A stretch of DNA of 64,000 nucleotides from Dasypus novemcinctus (GCF_030445035.2 NC_080680.1:94989157-95053156); one strand, 5' to 3'; shown: positions 11,725 through 26,230, counted from the stretch's first letter. The notes: a model not told the origin generated them from the letters alone. Made by a program: numbers and translations.

Positions 11725-12750
11725 TTGAGTTACGGACCCCAGAAAATTAAAACATGTTCCTTATCCCAATCTTGGTCGGATTCCTGTGGGTGTGAACCCG
11801 TGTGCTGGTTTGAATCTTTTGTGGACCCCAGAAAATTATGTTCTTAAATTGGTCCATTCCTGTAGGCATGGGATCCTTTGACTGAATTGAATTCAGCTGA
11901 GGGCCTCTGCTTGGAGTGCTTCAGTGAGGCAGGATCCAGGGAGCGTCTCGGCCCTCTTGGTGAAGACCTTTCTAAACGGGAGAAACGTGAAAAGACACTC
12001 GGAGAGAAAGAGCAGCCATTTTATCCTGTCATGTGAGAGAGGACTCCAGGATCACCTGCCGCCGCAGAAAGACGAGAGGTTGAGAGAGGCTGGAGGCTGA
12101 AATCAGTGGAGCAGCACACAGCTGAAGAGATGGGCTCCAGAGAAGGGAGAGACCAGCCATATGCCTGATGGCCCACAGCTGAGCTTGGGGAGAAAGTGAG
12201 CCTGGAGGAGAGACCACCACTATTTTGCTTTGTCACATGGCAGGAGCATGCAGCAGCAGACTTCAAAGTGAGAGAGCATCTCTGATGATGCCTTGGATTT
12301 GGGTATTTTCACAGCCTTAGACCTGTAAGCTTTTAACCTAATACCTCCCTTTGTAGAAGCCGTGCTTTTCTGGTGTTTTGCATTGGCAGCCTCTAGCAAA
12401 CTAAAACAACCCACTGTAAAAAGAAGCTCTTGAAGATGTGCCTTTAATTCAAGGTGTGGCCCGAATGAATGAGGTTGGGCCTCAATCCACATTACTGGAG
12501 TTCTTTATAAGCAGAAAATGTTCAGATGCAGAGAGAGACAGAGGTCAGAGGTCAATAGGACCCAGGAAAGAAAGGAGAGGATGCTGCCACACGACAGGCA
12601 GGCTGAGAAGCCCTAGAGCTAGCAGCCAGAATGCTGTTGACTCCAGGAGGAAGCAAGCCTTCCAGCTTCTGAAACCACAAGCTAATAAATTCCTGGGGTT
12701 GACGCCAACCTGTTGGGTGGTATTGGCCATAGCAGCTCTGTCAAAGTGAG
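11725..12750 (+). mobile_element. Older MaLR-type LTR, split by a younger LTR
   Basis: Left part at about 11725-11800 (gaccccagaaaattaaaac... cctgtgggtgtgaaccc) and right part at about 12409-12750 (caaggtgtggcccgaatgaa... aataaattcctgg... ggtattggccatagcagc) together follow the MLT1-like plan. A fossil solo LTR. Confidence 0.65.
11801..12408 (+). mobile_element. Younger MaLR-type solo LTR inside the older one
   Basis: Starts tgtgctggtttgaatc and ends gcctctagcaaactaaaaca. The flanks acccg (11796-11800) and accca (12409-12413) fit a 5-bp target duplication. It is of the same broad type as the LTR at 39677-40354. Confidence 0.75.
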
Positions 12751-13276
12751 CAACAAGGGAACCCCTCAGGACCCTAATCATGGAGAATGATGGCCTTAGC
12801 ATCTCCCCAGGGCTTTGTGCCCAGCTGCGGAGGGGTGAGTAGATAAAGTTTCCAGGAAACGGCAGAGGGGGCAGGAGGAAAGAGAAGGTGCAGTCTTTCA
12901 TTGCTACTCGAAGGGGAAGTAGAATGGGCTCCAGGACGGGGCCCTGCCAGGCTTGCCTAATGCTTGCAATGGGCCTGACCCAGGCCTGGGTCACCCCTCA
13001 TCTGCTACCTGATGTCACCCATGAACATGGACAGGAGAGAGGTCCAGCGAGCAGACCTTGACCCAGGCGACTGGTTTCCACCCTGGCTGGGCAACTCCTC
13101 AGTTGTGGGGTCTTGAGCAAGTGCCTCTTCCTCCAGGGGTCAGAAACAGTCTGATTTTGGAGGGGCCGACCTCAGGCACATGGAGGGAGCTGAGGGCCCC
13201 GAAAAGGTACCAGGGACAGGCTCAGGTCCTGGAGGCGGGGGTGCAGAGGTGGTGACCTGGCCCCCAGCCCACCCAC

Positions 13277-13426
13277 CTCATCACACGGAACGATGCGGCC
13301 CACGATGTCCTTTAGATACCTGATGACCGACTCCTCCTGGAAGTCCCGCGGGAAGGTCTCTGTCCACTCGGCCAACGGCTGGAGCAGCTTGGGGCCAAAC
13401 TTCCAGACTCGGGCCTCCATTTTTGC
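13277..13426 (-). pseudogene. RASGEF1C: RASGEF1C-like single exon with flanking splice sites
   Basis: A 150-bp open exon read on the minus strand. It is bounded by AG at 13428-13427 and by GT at 13276-13275. Key residues are WTETFPRDFQEE and a C-terminal PCDE. Its reading frame is intact, which points either to a recent copy or to chance preservation. It lacks all neighbouring exons in this window. Confidence 0.75.
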
Positions 13427-13620
13427 CTGCCCATGTTCCCTTCCCTTCCCGGGGTGACAGCATCTCCATCTTCCTTCCGGGATTCACCCTCCCTGGTTCC
13501 AGGCCGTCCTCCAGTGTATTTTTAATTTCATTTAAAGTACCTTTCATTGCTGTAAGAGCTGCTATTTTTCTCTGTATGCTTTCAAATTCTTCTTTGTGGT
13601 CTTCTAATGTCTTCTTTTTT

Positions 13621-14080
13621 TATTTAAAAAAATATTTATTTTATTCCCCCCCCCCCTTTCTTTTCTCCTGCCCTGCTGTTTTTGCTGTCTGTGTTGTCTT
13701 CTCTTCTAATTTTCTCTCCTCCTAGGATTCACTGGGATTCAATTCTGACGACCTCTGATGGAGAGAGAGATTCCCTGTCAATTGTGCCATCTCAGTTCCT
13801 GGTTTCTGCTGTGCTTCACCTTGACTCTCCCCTAGTCTCCTTTTGTTGCATCATCATCTTGCTGCATGACTCACTTGCACGGGGCACTGGATCAATACAC
13901 GGCCACTTGTATGGCATCTCATGCGGGCACTGGCTCACCATGTGGGCAGTTGCATGGGCATTGGCTTGCTGTATGGGCATGCTTTCTCTTCTTCTTTTTT
14001 ACCAGGAAGCCCCAGGGTTTGAACCAGGTCCTCCTATATGGTAGGCAGAAGGTCTATCACTTGAGCCATATCCACTTCCT
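13621..14080 (-). mobile_element. DAS-type SINE (type II)
   Basis: Antisense SINE with the alternative middle part (catgactcacttgcacgg, tctctcccctagtctcc) seen also at 14574 and 20072. Target copies taatgtcttct (13605) and taatgtcatct (14081) flank it. Confidence 0.85.
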
Positions 14081-14096
14081 TAATGTCATCTTCTTT

Positions 14097-14458
14097 TTTT
14101 ATAAGATGTATTTATTTATTTAATCCCCCCTCCCCCGTTGTCTGTTCTCTGTATCTATTTGTTGCGTCTTGTTTCTTTGTCCGCTTCTGTTGTCGTCAGT
14201 GGCACGGGGAGTGTGCGCAGCGCCATTCCTGGGCAGGCTGCACTTTCTTTCACGCTGGGTGGCTCTCCTTATGGGGTGCACTCCTTGTGCATGGGGCTCC
14301 CCTACACGGGGACACCCCTGCGTGGCACGGCACTCCTTGTGCGCATCAGCACTGCACATGGGCCAGCTCCTCACGGGTCAAGGAGGCCCAGGGTTTGAAC
14401 CACGGACCTCCCATGTGGTAGACGGACACCCTAACCACTGGGCCAAGTCCATTTCCCC
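14097..14458 (-). mobile_element. DAS-type SINE (type I) at the same target as the preceding SINE
   Basis: Type I body. Flanked by taatgtcatct (14081) and taatgtcttct (14460), so the same target sequence appears three times around two SINEs. Confidence 0.88.
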
Positions 14459-14573
14459 TTAATGTCTTCTTAATATCCTTAATCTCTTTAGCTATCTCAT
14501 TGAATTTATTAAGAAGATTTGTTTGAACATCTATGATTAGTTGTCTCAATTCCGTTGTGTCATCTGGAGTCTT

Positions 14574-14947
14574 TTTTTTTAAAAAGATTTATTTACTTAT
14601 TTTCTCCCCTTCCCTTCCTCCCTCCCTGCTGTTTTTGCTGTCTGTGTTGTCTTCTCATTTTTTGTCCTCTAGGATTCACTAGGATTGATCCTGGAGACCT
14701 CTCATGTGGAGAGAGGTTCCCTGTCAGTTGCACCTGGTTTCTGGTTTCTGCTGTGCTTCACCTTGACTCTTCCCTTGTCTCTTTTGATGCATCATCATCT
14801 TGCTGCATGACTCACTTGCGCGGGGCACTGGCTCACCACACGGGCATGCTTTCTCTTCCTTTTTTTCACCAGGAGGCCCCAGGGAATGAACCCGGGTCCT
14901 CCCATATAGTAGGTGAAAGCTCTATCACTTGAGCCACATCTACTTCC
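14574..14947 (-). mobile_element. DAS-type SINE (type II), target duplication ctggagtctt
   Basis: The 10-bp duplication ctggagtctt lies at 14564-14573 and 14948-14957. Confidence 0.88.
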
Positions 14948-15639
14948 CTGGAGTCTTATCTTATTACTTTATCTGGGCCATATCTTCCTGTTTCTTGGTA
15001 TGGATTATAGTTTTGTTTTGGTGTTTTGGCATCTGGCTTACTAGATGTATATATTCTGGGTGCAGTTTCTCTCTTTAGTTTAGGACTTTCTTGCCCTTTC
15101 TCCCTTGCTGGTTGTGTAGTAGAAGCCAAGGATGTAGTTGGTGCTATAAGCTGTGGAAGCTCAAGCTGCCTGTGTTGCCCCAGGAACCTATGATGCTTCT
15201 TTCACCTTTTTCCTTTGCCAAGGGTAGGGACAGAGCCACAGGTGTGTATTATAATCCAAGTCATGCAGGTCAAGACTATCTGTAATTGCCCTGAGAGACT
15301 GATGAAGCTTCCGGCCCCTTCCTCCCCTGCCTAGGGAGGGGATGGAGCTGCAGGTGTGGGCAGCAATCTAAGCCGTGCAGATCCAAAATGACGTCAGTTG
15401 CCCAGGCTTCTGACTATTCAGTCTGTGAGAGCTGAATATACCTGCAGTTACCTGGAAAAGCTGATGTAGGTCCCACTAACTTCCTCCCTGCCAGAGATGA
15501 GGCTGAAGCCTAGGCTAGGGCTGTAGTCCAATCTGGGTGGAAAGAAGCTAGTCTCTACAATCTCTGTGATTTTCAATCTACTCTGCTTCCCCTCATGCCA
15601 GCGGTGGAGTCAAAATGGCAGCTATATATATATAATATA

Positions 15640-16610
15640 TATATAGTCATTTTAAGTAGGGTTTTATCTTTTATTTATTTTATTTTTATTTTTTTAAATA
15701 TTACATTAAAAAAATATGAGGTCCCCATATACCCCCCACCCCCCTCACCCCACTCCTCCCCACGTAACTACAATCTCCTCCATCATCATGAGACATTCAT
15801 TGCATTTGGTGAATACATCTCAGAGCACCGCTGCACCTCATGGTCAATGGTTCACATCATAGTTCACACTCTAACACGTTCCACCCAGTGGGCCATGGGA
15901 GGACATACAATGTGTGGTAACTGTCCCTACAGCATCACCCAGGACAACTCCAAGTCCCAAAAACGCCTCCACATCTCATCTCTTCCTCCCATTCCCTACC
16001 CCCAGCAGCTGCCATGGCCACTTTCTCCACACCAATGCCACATTTTCTTCGATTACTAATCACAATAGTTCATGAATAGATTATCAGTAAGTCTACTCTA
16101 ATCCATACTCTATTCCACCATTCTGTGGACCTTGGAATGGTTGTGTCCACTCCACATCTGTAACAAAAGGGGCTTAGGTTCCACATGGATGCTGGATGCA
16201 ATCCTCCTGCTTTCAGTTGTAGGCACTCTTGGCTCCGTGGTGTGGTGGTTGACCTTCTTCACCTCCATGTTAACTGAGTGGGGAAAGTCCAATAAACCAG
16301 AGTGTAGGAGCTGAAGTCTGTTGAGGCTCAGGGCCTGGCTATCACATGGTCAGTCCAGAGATTCAGGTCCCCTGGGTATATATTAAACCCCAGCACCAAC
16401 TACAGTTCTGGTAAAAGTAACAGGAGAGGCTTGTGAACAAAGATCACATCTGAGTCCGGCTCCATCACACAGAAACACAAACTCCAAAGTAGGGCCAACT
16501 GACATGGCACTGACCTCCATCTGCCATGACCATAGAACCTGTGGGTCTCTGTAGCCCTCAGAAGAACCAATACCTGGGGTTGTATCTACTTTATCTGTCT
16601 CTGGGATATA
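15640..16610 (-). mobile_element. L1 3' end (long 3'UTR type), antisense
   Basis: The terminal 1 kb of the L1 3'UTR also seen at 34608, 45605 and 53.6-55.2 kb. Recognisable blocks are ggtccccatatacc near the tail, gtggccatggcagctgctgg read in reverse, and a segment on Ag-rich hexamers near 16340-16560. It is 5' truncated and carries no ORF2. Confidence 0.8.
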
Positions 16611-16619
16611 TTTTTAAAA

Positions 16620-17433
16620 TATATTATATATATATATTTTATGGCATGTGGTTTTCACCTTTTGTCTCCAATATTTCTGTGTTTTTATATTTTCAAGTAA
16701 ACATTTTTCCAAGGTGGAAATAGCATTATGTTATTATATATAAATGCTTATTAAAAGAACAGAAAATACAGAAAATGTAAAGAAGAAAATAAAACTAGGC
16801 ACAATAGCATCCACAGAAAATTTACTTTTATACATCCATTTAAAAGCCTTTAGGACTAAATGGAGCTATTTGGGATAAGAGGAAAGTGGTTAAATTTAGG
16901 AACTGAAATTCAAGTGGAAGACATATAATCAGAGGAAGAAAAGTTATAATGATGCTTGTTAGATTGGCTGTTAGATTATAAACCTAGATTGTGGGTTCCA
17001 GCCTCTTTTTGAGAACTTCACACCAGAAAAGCAAATTCAACTATTAAATACCAAACATTTAGTTTCTTTTAGTGATAAATGTAGAACCTGACTTAGCTCC
17101 TCCTAAACTTGACTGGTTTGAATTGAATTTACAAAGGTAGCTCTAGAAAGTGAAGATGAAAGAAGCATAGAGACCTCTTAATTTATTATAGAGAGCACAG
17201 GTATTATCCGTAACTGATCTTGGCATTATTGGAATAGGAGCAGTATAAAAGTGAGTTTACTACAGCAATGCCAGATTCGATCATCCAGCTACTGTGTAAC
17301 ATTAGCTTGAGGATCATCTATCACCTATCATTTCATCATTAGAGTAAAGAAAGTGCACTAAAATTAACAAAAAATCATTTAAACTATTTCCCAATTGTCA
17401 GTCAGAGAATAGAGTTAAAAAAAAAAAATTTAT
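16620..17433. other. AT-rich sequence, no gene recognised
   Basis: The part at 16620-16705 matches 19010-19090 and is the right-hand continuation of the locus cut at 6985. From 16706 to 17433 I see no repeat I can name and no coding signal. Confidence 0.5.
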
Positions 17434-18045
17434 TGTGGGAACAGATGGGGCTCAAGCGGTTGAATGCCTGCATCCCATATGGGAGGCCTTGGCTTCAGTC
17501 CCCAATGCCTCCTAAAAACAAACAAAAACAAGCAAACAAATGAAAAAACCAACTCAGGGATGCTGATGTGGCTCAGTTTTTTTTTTTTTTAAGATTTATT
17601 TTATTTATTTCTCTCCCCTTCCACCCTGTTGTCTGCTCTCTGTGTCATTCACTGTGTGTTCTTCTGTGTCCTCTTGCATTATCAGGTGGCACCAGGAAAC
17701 TGTGTCTCTTTTTGTTGCGTCATCTTGCTGCATCAGCTTTCCATGTGTGTGGCACCACTCCTGGGTGGGCTGTGCTTTTTTCATGCAGAGCGGCTCTCCT
17801 TTCACGTGGGGCACCCCTACATGGGGGCCTGCATGGCATGGCACTCCTTGCTTGCAGCAGCACTGCACGTGGGCCAGCTTACCACATGGGTCAGGAAGCC
17901 CTGAGTATCGAACCCTGGACCCTCCATGTGGTAGGTGGACACTCTTATCAGTTGAGCCACGTCTGTTTCCCATGGCTCAGTTGTTGAGCTTTGGCTTCCC
18001 ACACATTAGGCCCAGGGTTCAATCCCTGGCACCAGTACCTCAAAA
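17434..18045 (+). mobile_element. Older dimeric tRNA-derived SINE, sense, interrupted by a DAS SINE
   Basis: First unit 17434-17545 (ggctcaagcggttgaatgcc ... ggcttcagtccccaatgcc, then an A/C-rich linker). Second unit begins at 17559 (gctgatgtggctcagtt) and resumes at 17973-18045 (ccagggttcaatccctggc), ending in an A-run. The A- and B-box-like motifs are visible in both units. Confidence 0.75.
17579..17972 (-). mobile_element. DAS-type SINE (type I), target duplication tggctcagtt
   Basis: Inserted in the second unit of the older SINE. The duplication tggctcagtt is at 17569-17578 and 17973-17982. Confidence 0.9.
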
Positions 18046-18059
18046 AAAATTTTTTTTAA

Positions 18060-18885
18060 AGATATTTTTCTAGCTAGCTATTTCTTTTTTATTTTATTTT
18101 ACTTTTTACTTTTTAAATTATTAGAGAAGTTGTGGATTTATAGAATAATCACACATAAAATACAGGATTCCCATATATACCACTCTATTGTTAAAACCCA
18201 TTGGTGTGACACATTTGTTACAACTGATGAAAGCACATTTTTATAATTGTATCAGTAATTATAGTCCAAGGTTTTATTTAAAGTTCACTGCATTGTACAG
18301 TTCCATGGTTTTTTTAATTTAAATTTTTATTCTAGTACTATATATACAATATAACATTTCCCCTTTAATTTTTTAAAAATTTATTTTTATTTCTCTCCCC
18401 TTCCCCTCCCCTCCCCCATTGTTTGCTCTCTGTGTCCATTTGCTGTGTGTTCTTCTGTGTCTGCTTATGTTCTTGTAATGCGACACTGGGAAACCGTGTC
18501 GCTTTTTTTGTTGCATCATCTTTCAGCTGTCTGTGTGTGTGGCACCACTCCTGGGTGGGCTGCGCTTTTTTTGCATGGGGCAGCTCTCCTTGGGGGGACA
18601 CTCCTTGTGTGTGGGGCACCCTTACACAGGGGACACCCCTGCGTGGCATGGCACTCTTTGCACATGGCAGCATAGTGCATGGGCCAGCTCACCACATGGG
18701 TCAAGAGCCCTGGGTTACAAACCCTGGACACTCCTTATGGTAGGTGGATGCTCTATCAGTTGAGGCACAACTGCTTGCCAACATTTCCCACATTCTGATA
18801 GATATTTTAATACTGTTAATTATGTTCACAATGTTGTGCTACCATCACCACCATCCATTACCAAAACATTTCCATAGTTCCAAAT
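18060..18885 (-). mobile_element. L1 3'UTR module and L1M-like remnant, antisense, with a SINE inside
   Basis: 18110-18350 carries the same module as the other L1 3'UTRs (agttgtggatttatagaat ... gattcccatatatacc ... acatttgttacaactgatg). 18780-18885 is an old L1/HAL1-like end (caccaccatccattaccaa). A SINE lies at 18363-18779. Confidence 0.6.
18363..18779 (-). mobile_element. DAS-type SINE (type I), target duplication aacatttccc
   Basis: The duplication aacatttccc is at 18353-18362 and 18780-18789. Confidence 0.9.
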
Positions 18886-18889
18886 TGAA

Positions 18890-18960
18890 ACAATAAATTC
18901 CTATTGTTAAGCCAACCCATCTTGTGGTATTTGTTGTAACAGTCTGGAAACGAAGACACT
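18890..18960 (+). mobile_element. 3' end of a MaLR-type LTR (truncated)
   Basis: Reads aataaattcctattgttaa then cccatcttgtggtatttg, the standard MaLR LTR 3' end. It is followed by about 130 bp that match the flank of the LTR at 6487-6935. Confidence 0.6.
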
Positions 18961-19565
18961 CAAAAACATTAAAATTGAAATATATAGTAATTTGATAATA
19001 ATATAGCTAGGCCTGTATTTTTAATGGTATATGGTTTTTCAACTTTTTGTTTCCAGTATTTGTTTTCTTATGTTTTCATGTAAACATTTTTATTAGAGAA
19101 CTATTTAAGTGTATAGGAAAGTATAAGAAACCTAAATAATCTGATGAATTTTTTCAATGTGAACAGACTTACATAACCTACACTCAGATCATGAAACATA
19201 AAATGAGCAGCTGCCCAGAATCCCTGATTTGGTCTCCTTTAAGTTATATTCTTTCTGCATTTCCCCCAAACCTGACTTTTAACTCTTTTGATTAGTTTTG
19301 ACGATTTTTGTATTTTACGTGAATAGAATCTTCCAGTATGTACTCTTTTGTATCAGGCTTCTTTCACCCAACATTACATTTGTGAGATTCATCTGTACAT
19401 TTACATTTAATGGTAGTTTATGCATTTTAATTATTATGTAGCATTGCATTGTGGGAATACCACTAAATTTATTTGTTGATTTTACTGTTGATATATATTT
19501 GAGTTGTTTTCAGCTTTTGGCTATAACAAATAGTACTGTTACGAATATTCTTGTCCCTGTCTTTT

Positions 19566-19844
19566 TTTTTTTTTTTAAGATTTAAGTTTTTTTTTTAAGC
19601 CTTGCAGCTTGTTCCTTTCTTTGCTGTCTCTTTTCTGTGTCCATTCGCTGTGCATTTTTTCTGTATCTGCTTGACTCCCTTTGTTGCGTCATCTTGCTGC
19701 GCCAGCTCTCCACAGTGCATGCGCTGTCAGGTCTCCGTGGCTCACAGGCCAGCTTGCCTTCACAAGGAGGCACTGGGACGTGAACCCAGGGCCTCCCATA
19801 TGGTAGATGGGAGCTCAACTGATTGAACTATAGCTGCTTCCCAA
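19566..19844 (-). mobile_element. Short DAS-like SINE variant with a 16-bp target duplication
   Basis: Divergent, shortened SINE. The perfect 16-bp duplication cttgtccctgtctttt stands at 19550-19565 and 19845-19860. Confidence 0.9.
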
Positions 19845-20071
19845 CTTGTCCCTGTCTTTTGAGTTTTTTGGGATATATCATTAGGAGTGGAGTTTCTGGA
19901 TCATAGGATAATGCCTATATTAACTTTAGTAGATACTGTGAAATAATTCTGCTGTTGCACTCTCACCAGCAATGTCTGAAAGAAACTTCTGCTTCATACC
20001 CTTCCAACATTTATTAGTATTTTCTTTTTTTAGTATGTAGTCATTCTATTGGGTATTGCATTGTGGGGTTT

Positions 20072-20535
20072 GTTTGTTTTTTTCTTCTTTCTCTTTTCCT
20101 CTTCTGCCCTCTGCTTTTTCTGTCTGTGTCCATTTGCTGTGTGATCCTCTGTATCTGTTTCTCTTTTTGTCTTCTTTTCTCATCTTTCTCCTCTGGGATT
20201 CACTGGGATTTGATCCTGGGGATCTCTGATATGGAGAGAGATTCCCTGTCAATTTTGCCACCTCAGTTTCTGTTCTCTGCTACCTTCACCTTGCCTCTCC
20301 TCTTAGTCTCTCTTCTGTTGCATCATCACCTTACTGCATGACTCACTTGCGTGGGTACTGGCTCACTGCACGGGCACTCAGCTTGCTGTGTGAGCACTTG
20401 GCTCACCACACAGGCACTGGCTCACTGCACAGGCACATTTTCTCTTCTTTTTCAACAGGAGGCCCCAGGGATTGAACCCAGGTCCTCCCATATGGTAGGT
20501 GGAGGCCTTATCACTTGAACCACATCTGCTTCCCA
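20072..20535 (-). mobile_element. DAS-type SINE (type II)
   Basis: Type II middle with an unusually repeated ctggctcac...cacgggcact motif (20355-20435). Target copies tgcattgtgg at 20057 and 20536. Confidence 0.87.
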
Positions 20536-20899
20536 TGCATTGTGGTTTAATATGCCTTTCCCTGATGACCAATAATGTTGAGAACCTTTCTCTATGTTTA
20601 TTGATCCTTTGTATATCCATTTTTGTGACATATCTCTTCAAGTCTTTTGCCCATTATTCTATGAATTGTCCTTCTTTTGCATATAGATTTGTATGAGCTT
20701 TTAAAGATTATTTTGGTTACAAGTCCTTTCTCAGATATGTATTTGTATATTTTGCATATATATGTATCTATTACAGATAGATACATATATATGTTGCAAA
20801 TAACTTTGCCCACTCACTGCATTGCCCTTTCACTTTCTGTGGGTTATTATTTTTTGTTGTTGTTTTGGCCAAACTTTTCTTAGTATTCTGTAGTTATTT

Positions 20900-22800
<1,901 letters not shown>

Positions 22801-22829
22801 TACTGGGCAACTGTGGGTCTTTTGGTGAA

Positions 22830-23385
22830 GAAAATATCTTACTTTCTATGTAATCCAATTTATTTTTACTTCATGATTTTTTATTCTATTTAAGAGATAT
22901 TTGCTTACTCCAAGTTTGTGATGATATTCTTTTTATTTTTCTTTTGAAATCTTTATTGTTTTACCTTTTGAATTTATACCTATAATCTATTTATGATCGA
23001 CATTTATATATGGTGTGAGGTAAAGGTCAAGATGATGTAAGATTCATGATTCTTACAATTAGATATCTAATTGAACTATCATCATTTATAGAAAAGTCCA
23101 TTTTCTCTTCACTGTACTACAGGGTCACTTTCATTTTACATCAGCTGATTGTATATGTGTTTCTAGAATCTTTATTAGTCTGTTTAAGTTCTTTATTAAT
23201 ATTGGGCTATTTAGAATTTCTGTTTATTTTTGTGTCAATTTATTAAGCATTTTATTTCAAGGAATTTTCCTATTTTATTTAAATTATTAAATGTATTATG
23301 TAAAGTTACAATATCTTTCTGATACCTTTATTTAATTTTTTAAGAAGTTTTTCATTGTGTCTTTATTCACATTAATTTATTATGT
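22830..23385 (-). mobile_element. Old L1 (L1M type), continuation, antisense
   Basis: Continues the L1 of 18975-20895 beyond the RBMX copy (gagatatttgcttactccaa, then attgttttaccttttg, then cataatctatttatgatcg-like blocks). Non-coding. Confidence 0.7.
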
Positions 23386-23389
23386 CATT

Positions 23390-24205
23390 GATGTGGAGAC
23401 AGTGGCCACAGGAGTTGCTAAAGGCAGGGAGAGGGAAAAAAAGTTGTGATATTGGGATATTTTGGGGACTTGGATGTGTCCTCAATGATATTGCAGGGAT
23501 AGATGCAGGACATTATATATCTTGCCATAACCCACTGAATGGACTGGGAGGGAGTATAAACTACAACATAAATTGTAATCCATGTTGTGTAGCAATGCTC
23601 CAAAATATATTCATCAAATGCAACAAATGTACCACACTAATGAAAGAAGTTGTCGATGTGGGAGGAGAGGGGGGTGTGGGGAGTAGGGTATATGGGAACC
23701 TCTTATTATTTAAAAAAAAAAAAAGATTTATTTATATATTTATTTTACTCCCCCCCCCCACCCCAGTTGTCTGTTCTCTGTGTTTATTTGCTGCGTCGTC
23801 TTTGTCCGCTTCTGTTGTTGTCAGTGGCACGGGAATCTGTGTTTCTTTTGGTTGCAGTCATCTTGCTGTGTCAGCTCTCTGTGTGTGTGGCACCATTCCT
23901 GGGCAGGCTGCACTTTCTGTTGCGCTGGGCGGCTCTCCTTACGGGGCACACTCCTTGCGCATGGGGTTCCCCTACGTGGGGGACACCCCTGCATGTCAGG
24001 GCACTCCTCGCGCACATCAGCACTGCACATGGGTCAGCTCCACATGGGTCAAGGAGGCCTGGGGTTTGAACCGTGGACCTCCCATGTGATAGACAGATGC
24101 CCTAACCACGGGGCCAAGTCCGCTGTCCCTCATATTTTTTAATGTAACATTTTATGTGATCTATGTATCTTAAAAAAAGATAATAAAAATATAATAAAGC
24201 AAAAA
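23390..24205 (+). mobile_element. L1 3' end (long 3'UTR type), sense, with a SINE inside
   Basis: About the last 400 bp of the L1 3'UTR: gatgtggagacagtggccac, cataacccactgaatgg, ctccaaaatatattcatcaa, then after the SINE (23711-24129) the end block gtgatctatgtatct and an A-rich tail at about 24170-24205. Heavily 5' truncated. Confidence 0.85.
23711..24129 (-). mobile_element. DAS-type SINE (type I), opposite to its L1 host
   Basis: Full-length type I body in the L1 3' end, with its head at the right and tail at the left. Unlike most copies here, it lies antisense to the L1 it entered. Confidence 0.88.
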
Positions 24206-26084
<1,879 letters not shown>

Positions 26085-26230
26085 AAGATAAAAAGATAAT
26101 GATACATGAATTGTAACTAACATACCACACTAATACAAGGTATTACTAATAGGGTGGTATATGAGAACTCTGTATTTTATGACTGATTTTTCTGTAAACC
26201 TGCAATTTATCTAATAATATAAAACATAAC
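26085..26230 (+). mobile_element. Old L1 3' end, sense
   Basis: It has the order of an L1M 3' terminus: taacataccacactaatac, ggtatatgagaactctgta, then tttttctgtaaacctgcaat. Short and diverged. Confidence 0.5.

Larger units (their letters stand above)
10624..13509 (-). pseudogene. RASGEF1C: Retroposed unspliced segment of a RASGEF1-family gene (RASGEF1C-like)
   Basis: RASGEF1 proteins are Ras/Rap guanine nucleotide exchange factors. The minus strand at 13426-13277 encodes KFGPKLLQPLAEWTETFPRD, continuing to DIVGRIVPCDE, which matches the segment before the catalytic domain of the RASGEF1 family, closest by memory to RASGEF1C. A good splice donor (gtgggt, 13276-13271) follows the exon and an AG acceptor precedes it, with a poor pyrimidine tract. 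The rest, GC-rich and holding two nested MaLR LTRs, is presumably intron. The block sits inside an L1 whose ORF1 sequence is continuous on both sides, and copies of tccagtgtatttt flank it at 9835 (and 10176) and 13510. I infer a retroposed intron-containing transcript ending at the SINE A-tail. A genomic insertion by another route is possible. One exon only, so no product is expected. Confidence 0.7.
13512..15625 (-). mobile_element. Xenarthran L1 derivative, 5' half: ORF1 coiled-coil region and 5'UTR, with three SINEs inside
   Basis: This resumes the L1 of 6985-9849 exactly where it was interrupted (ORF1 coiled-coil region at 13512-13620 and 14459-14570). From about 14958 to 15625 it reads an antisense 5'UTR that is closely matched at 43680-45080 (gagccaaggatgtaattgg, ccctgcc, gtggagtccaaatggc). 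SINEs occupy 13621-14080, 14097-14458 and 14574-14947. Confidence 0.75.
18975..20895 (-). mobile_element. Old L1 (L1M type), antisense, with two SINEs inside
   Basis: Follows the familiar antisense 3' order (acattacatttgtgagattc ..., ...tggctataacaaatagtactg, ...gagtttctggatcatagg, ...tctgctgttgcactctcac). It resumes at 22830 after the RBMX retrocopy. Non-coding. Confidence 0.75.

Noticed and set aside
11145-11847. Open frames up to 159 codons in GC-rich DNA
   Set aside because: They overlap on both strands, have no recognisable domain, and lie in presumed intron of the RASGEF1C-like segment.
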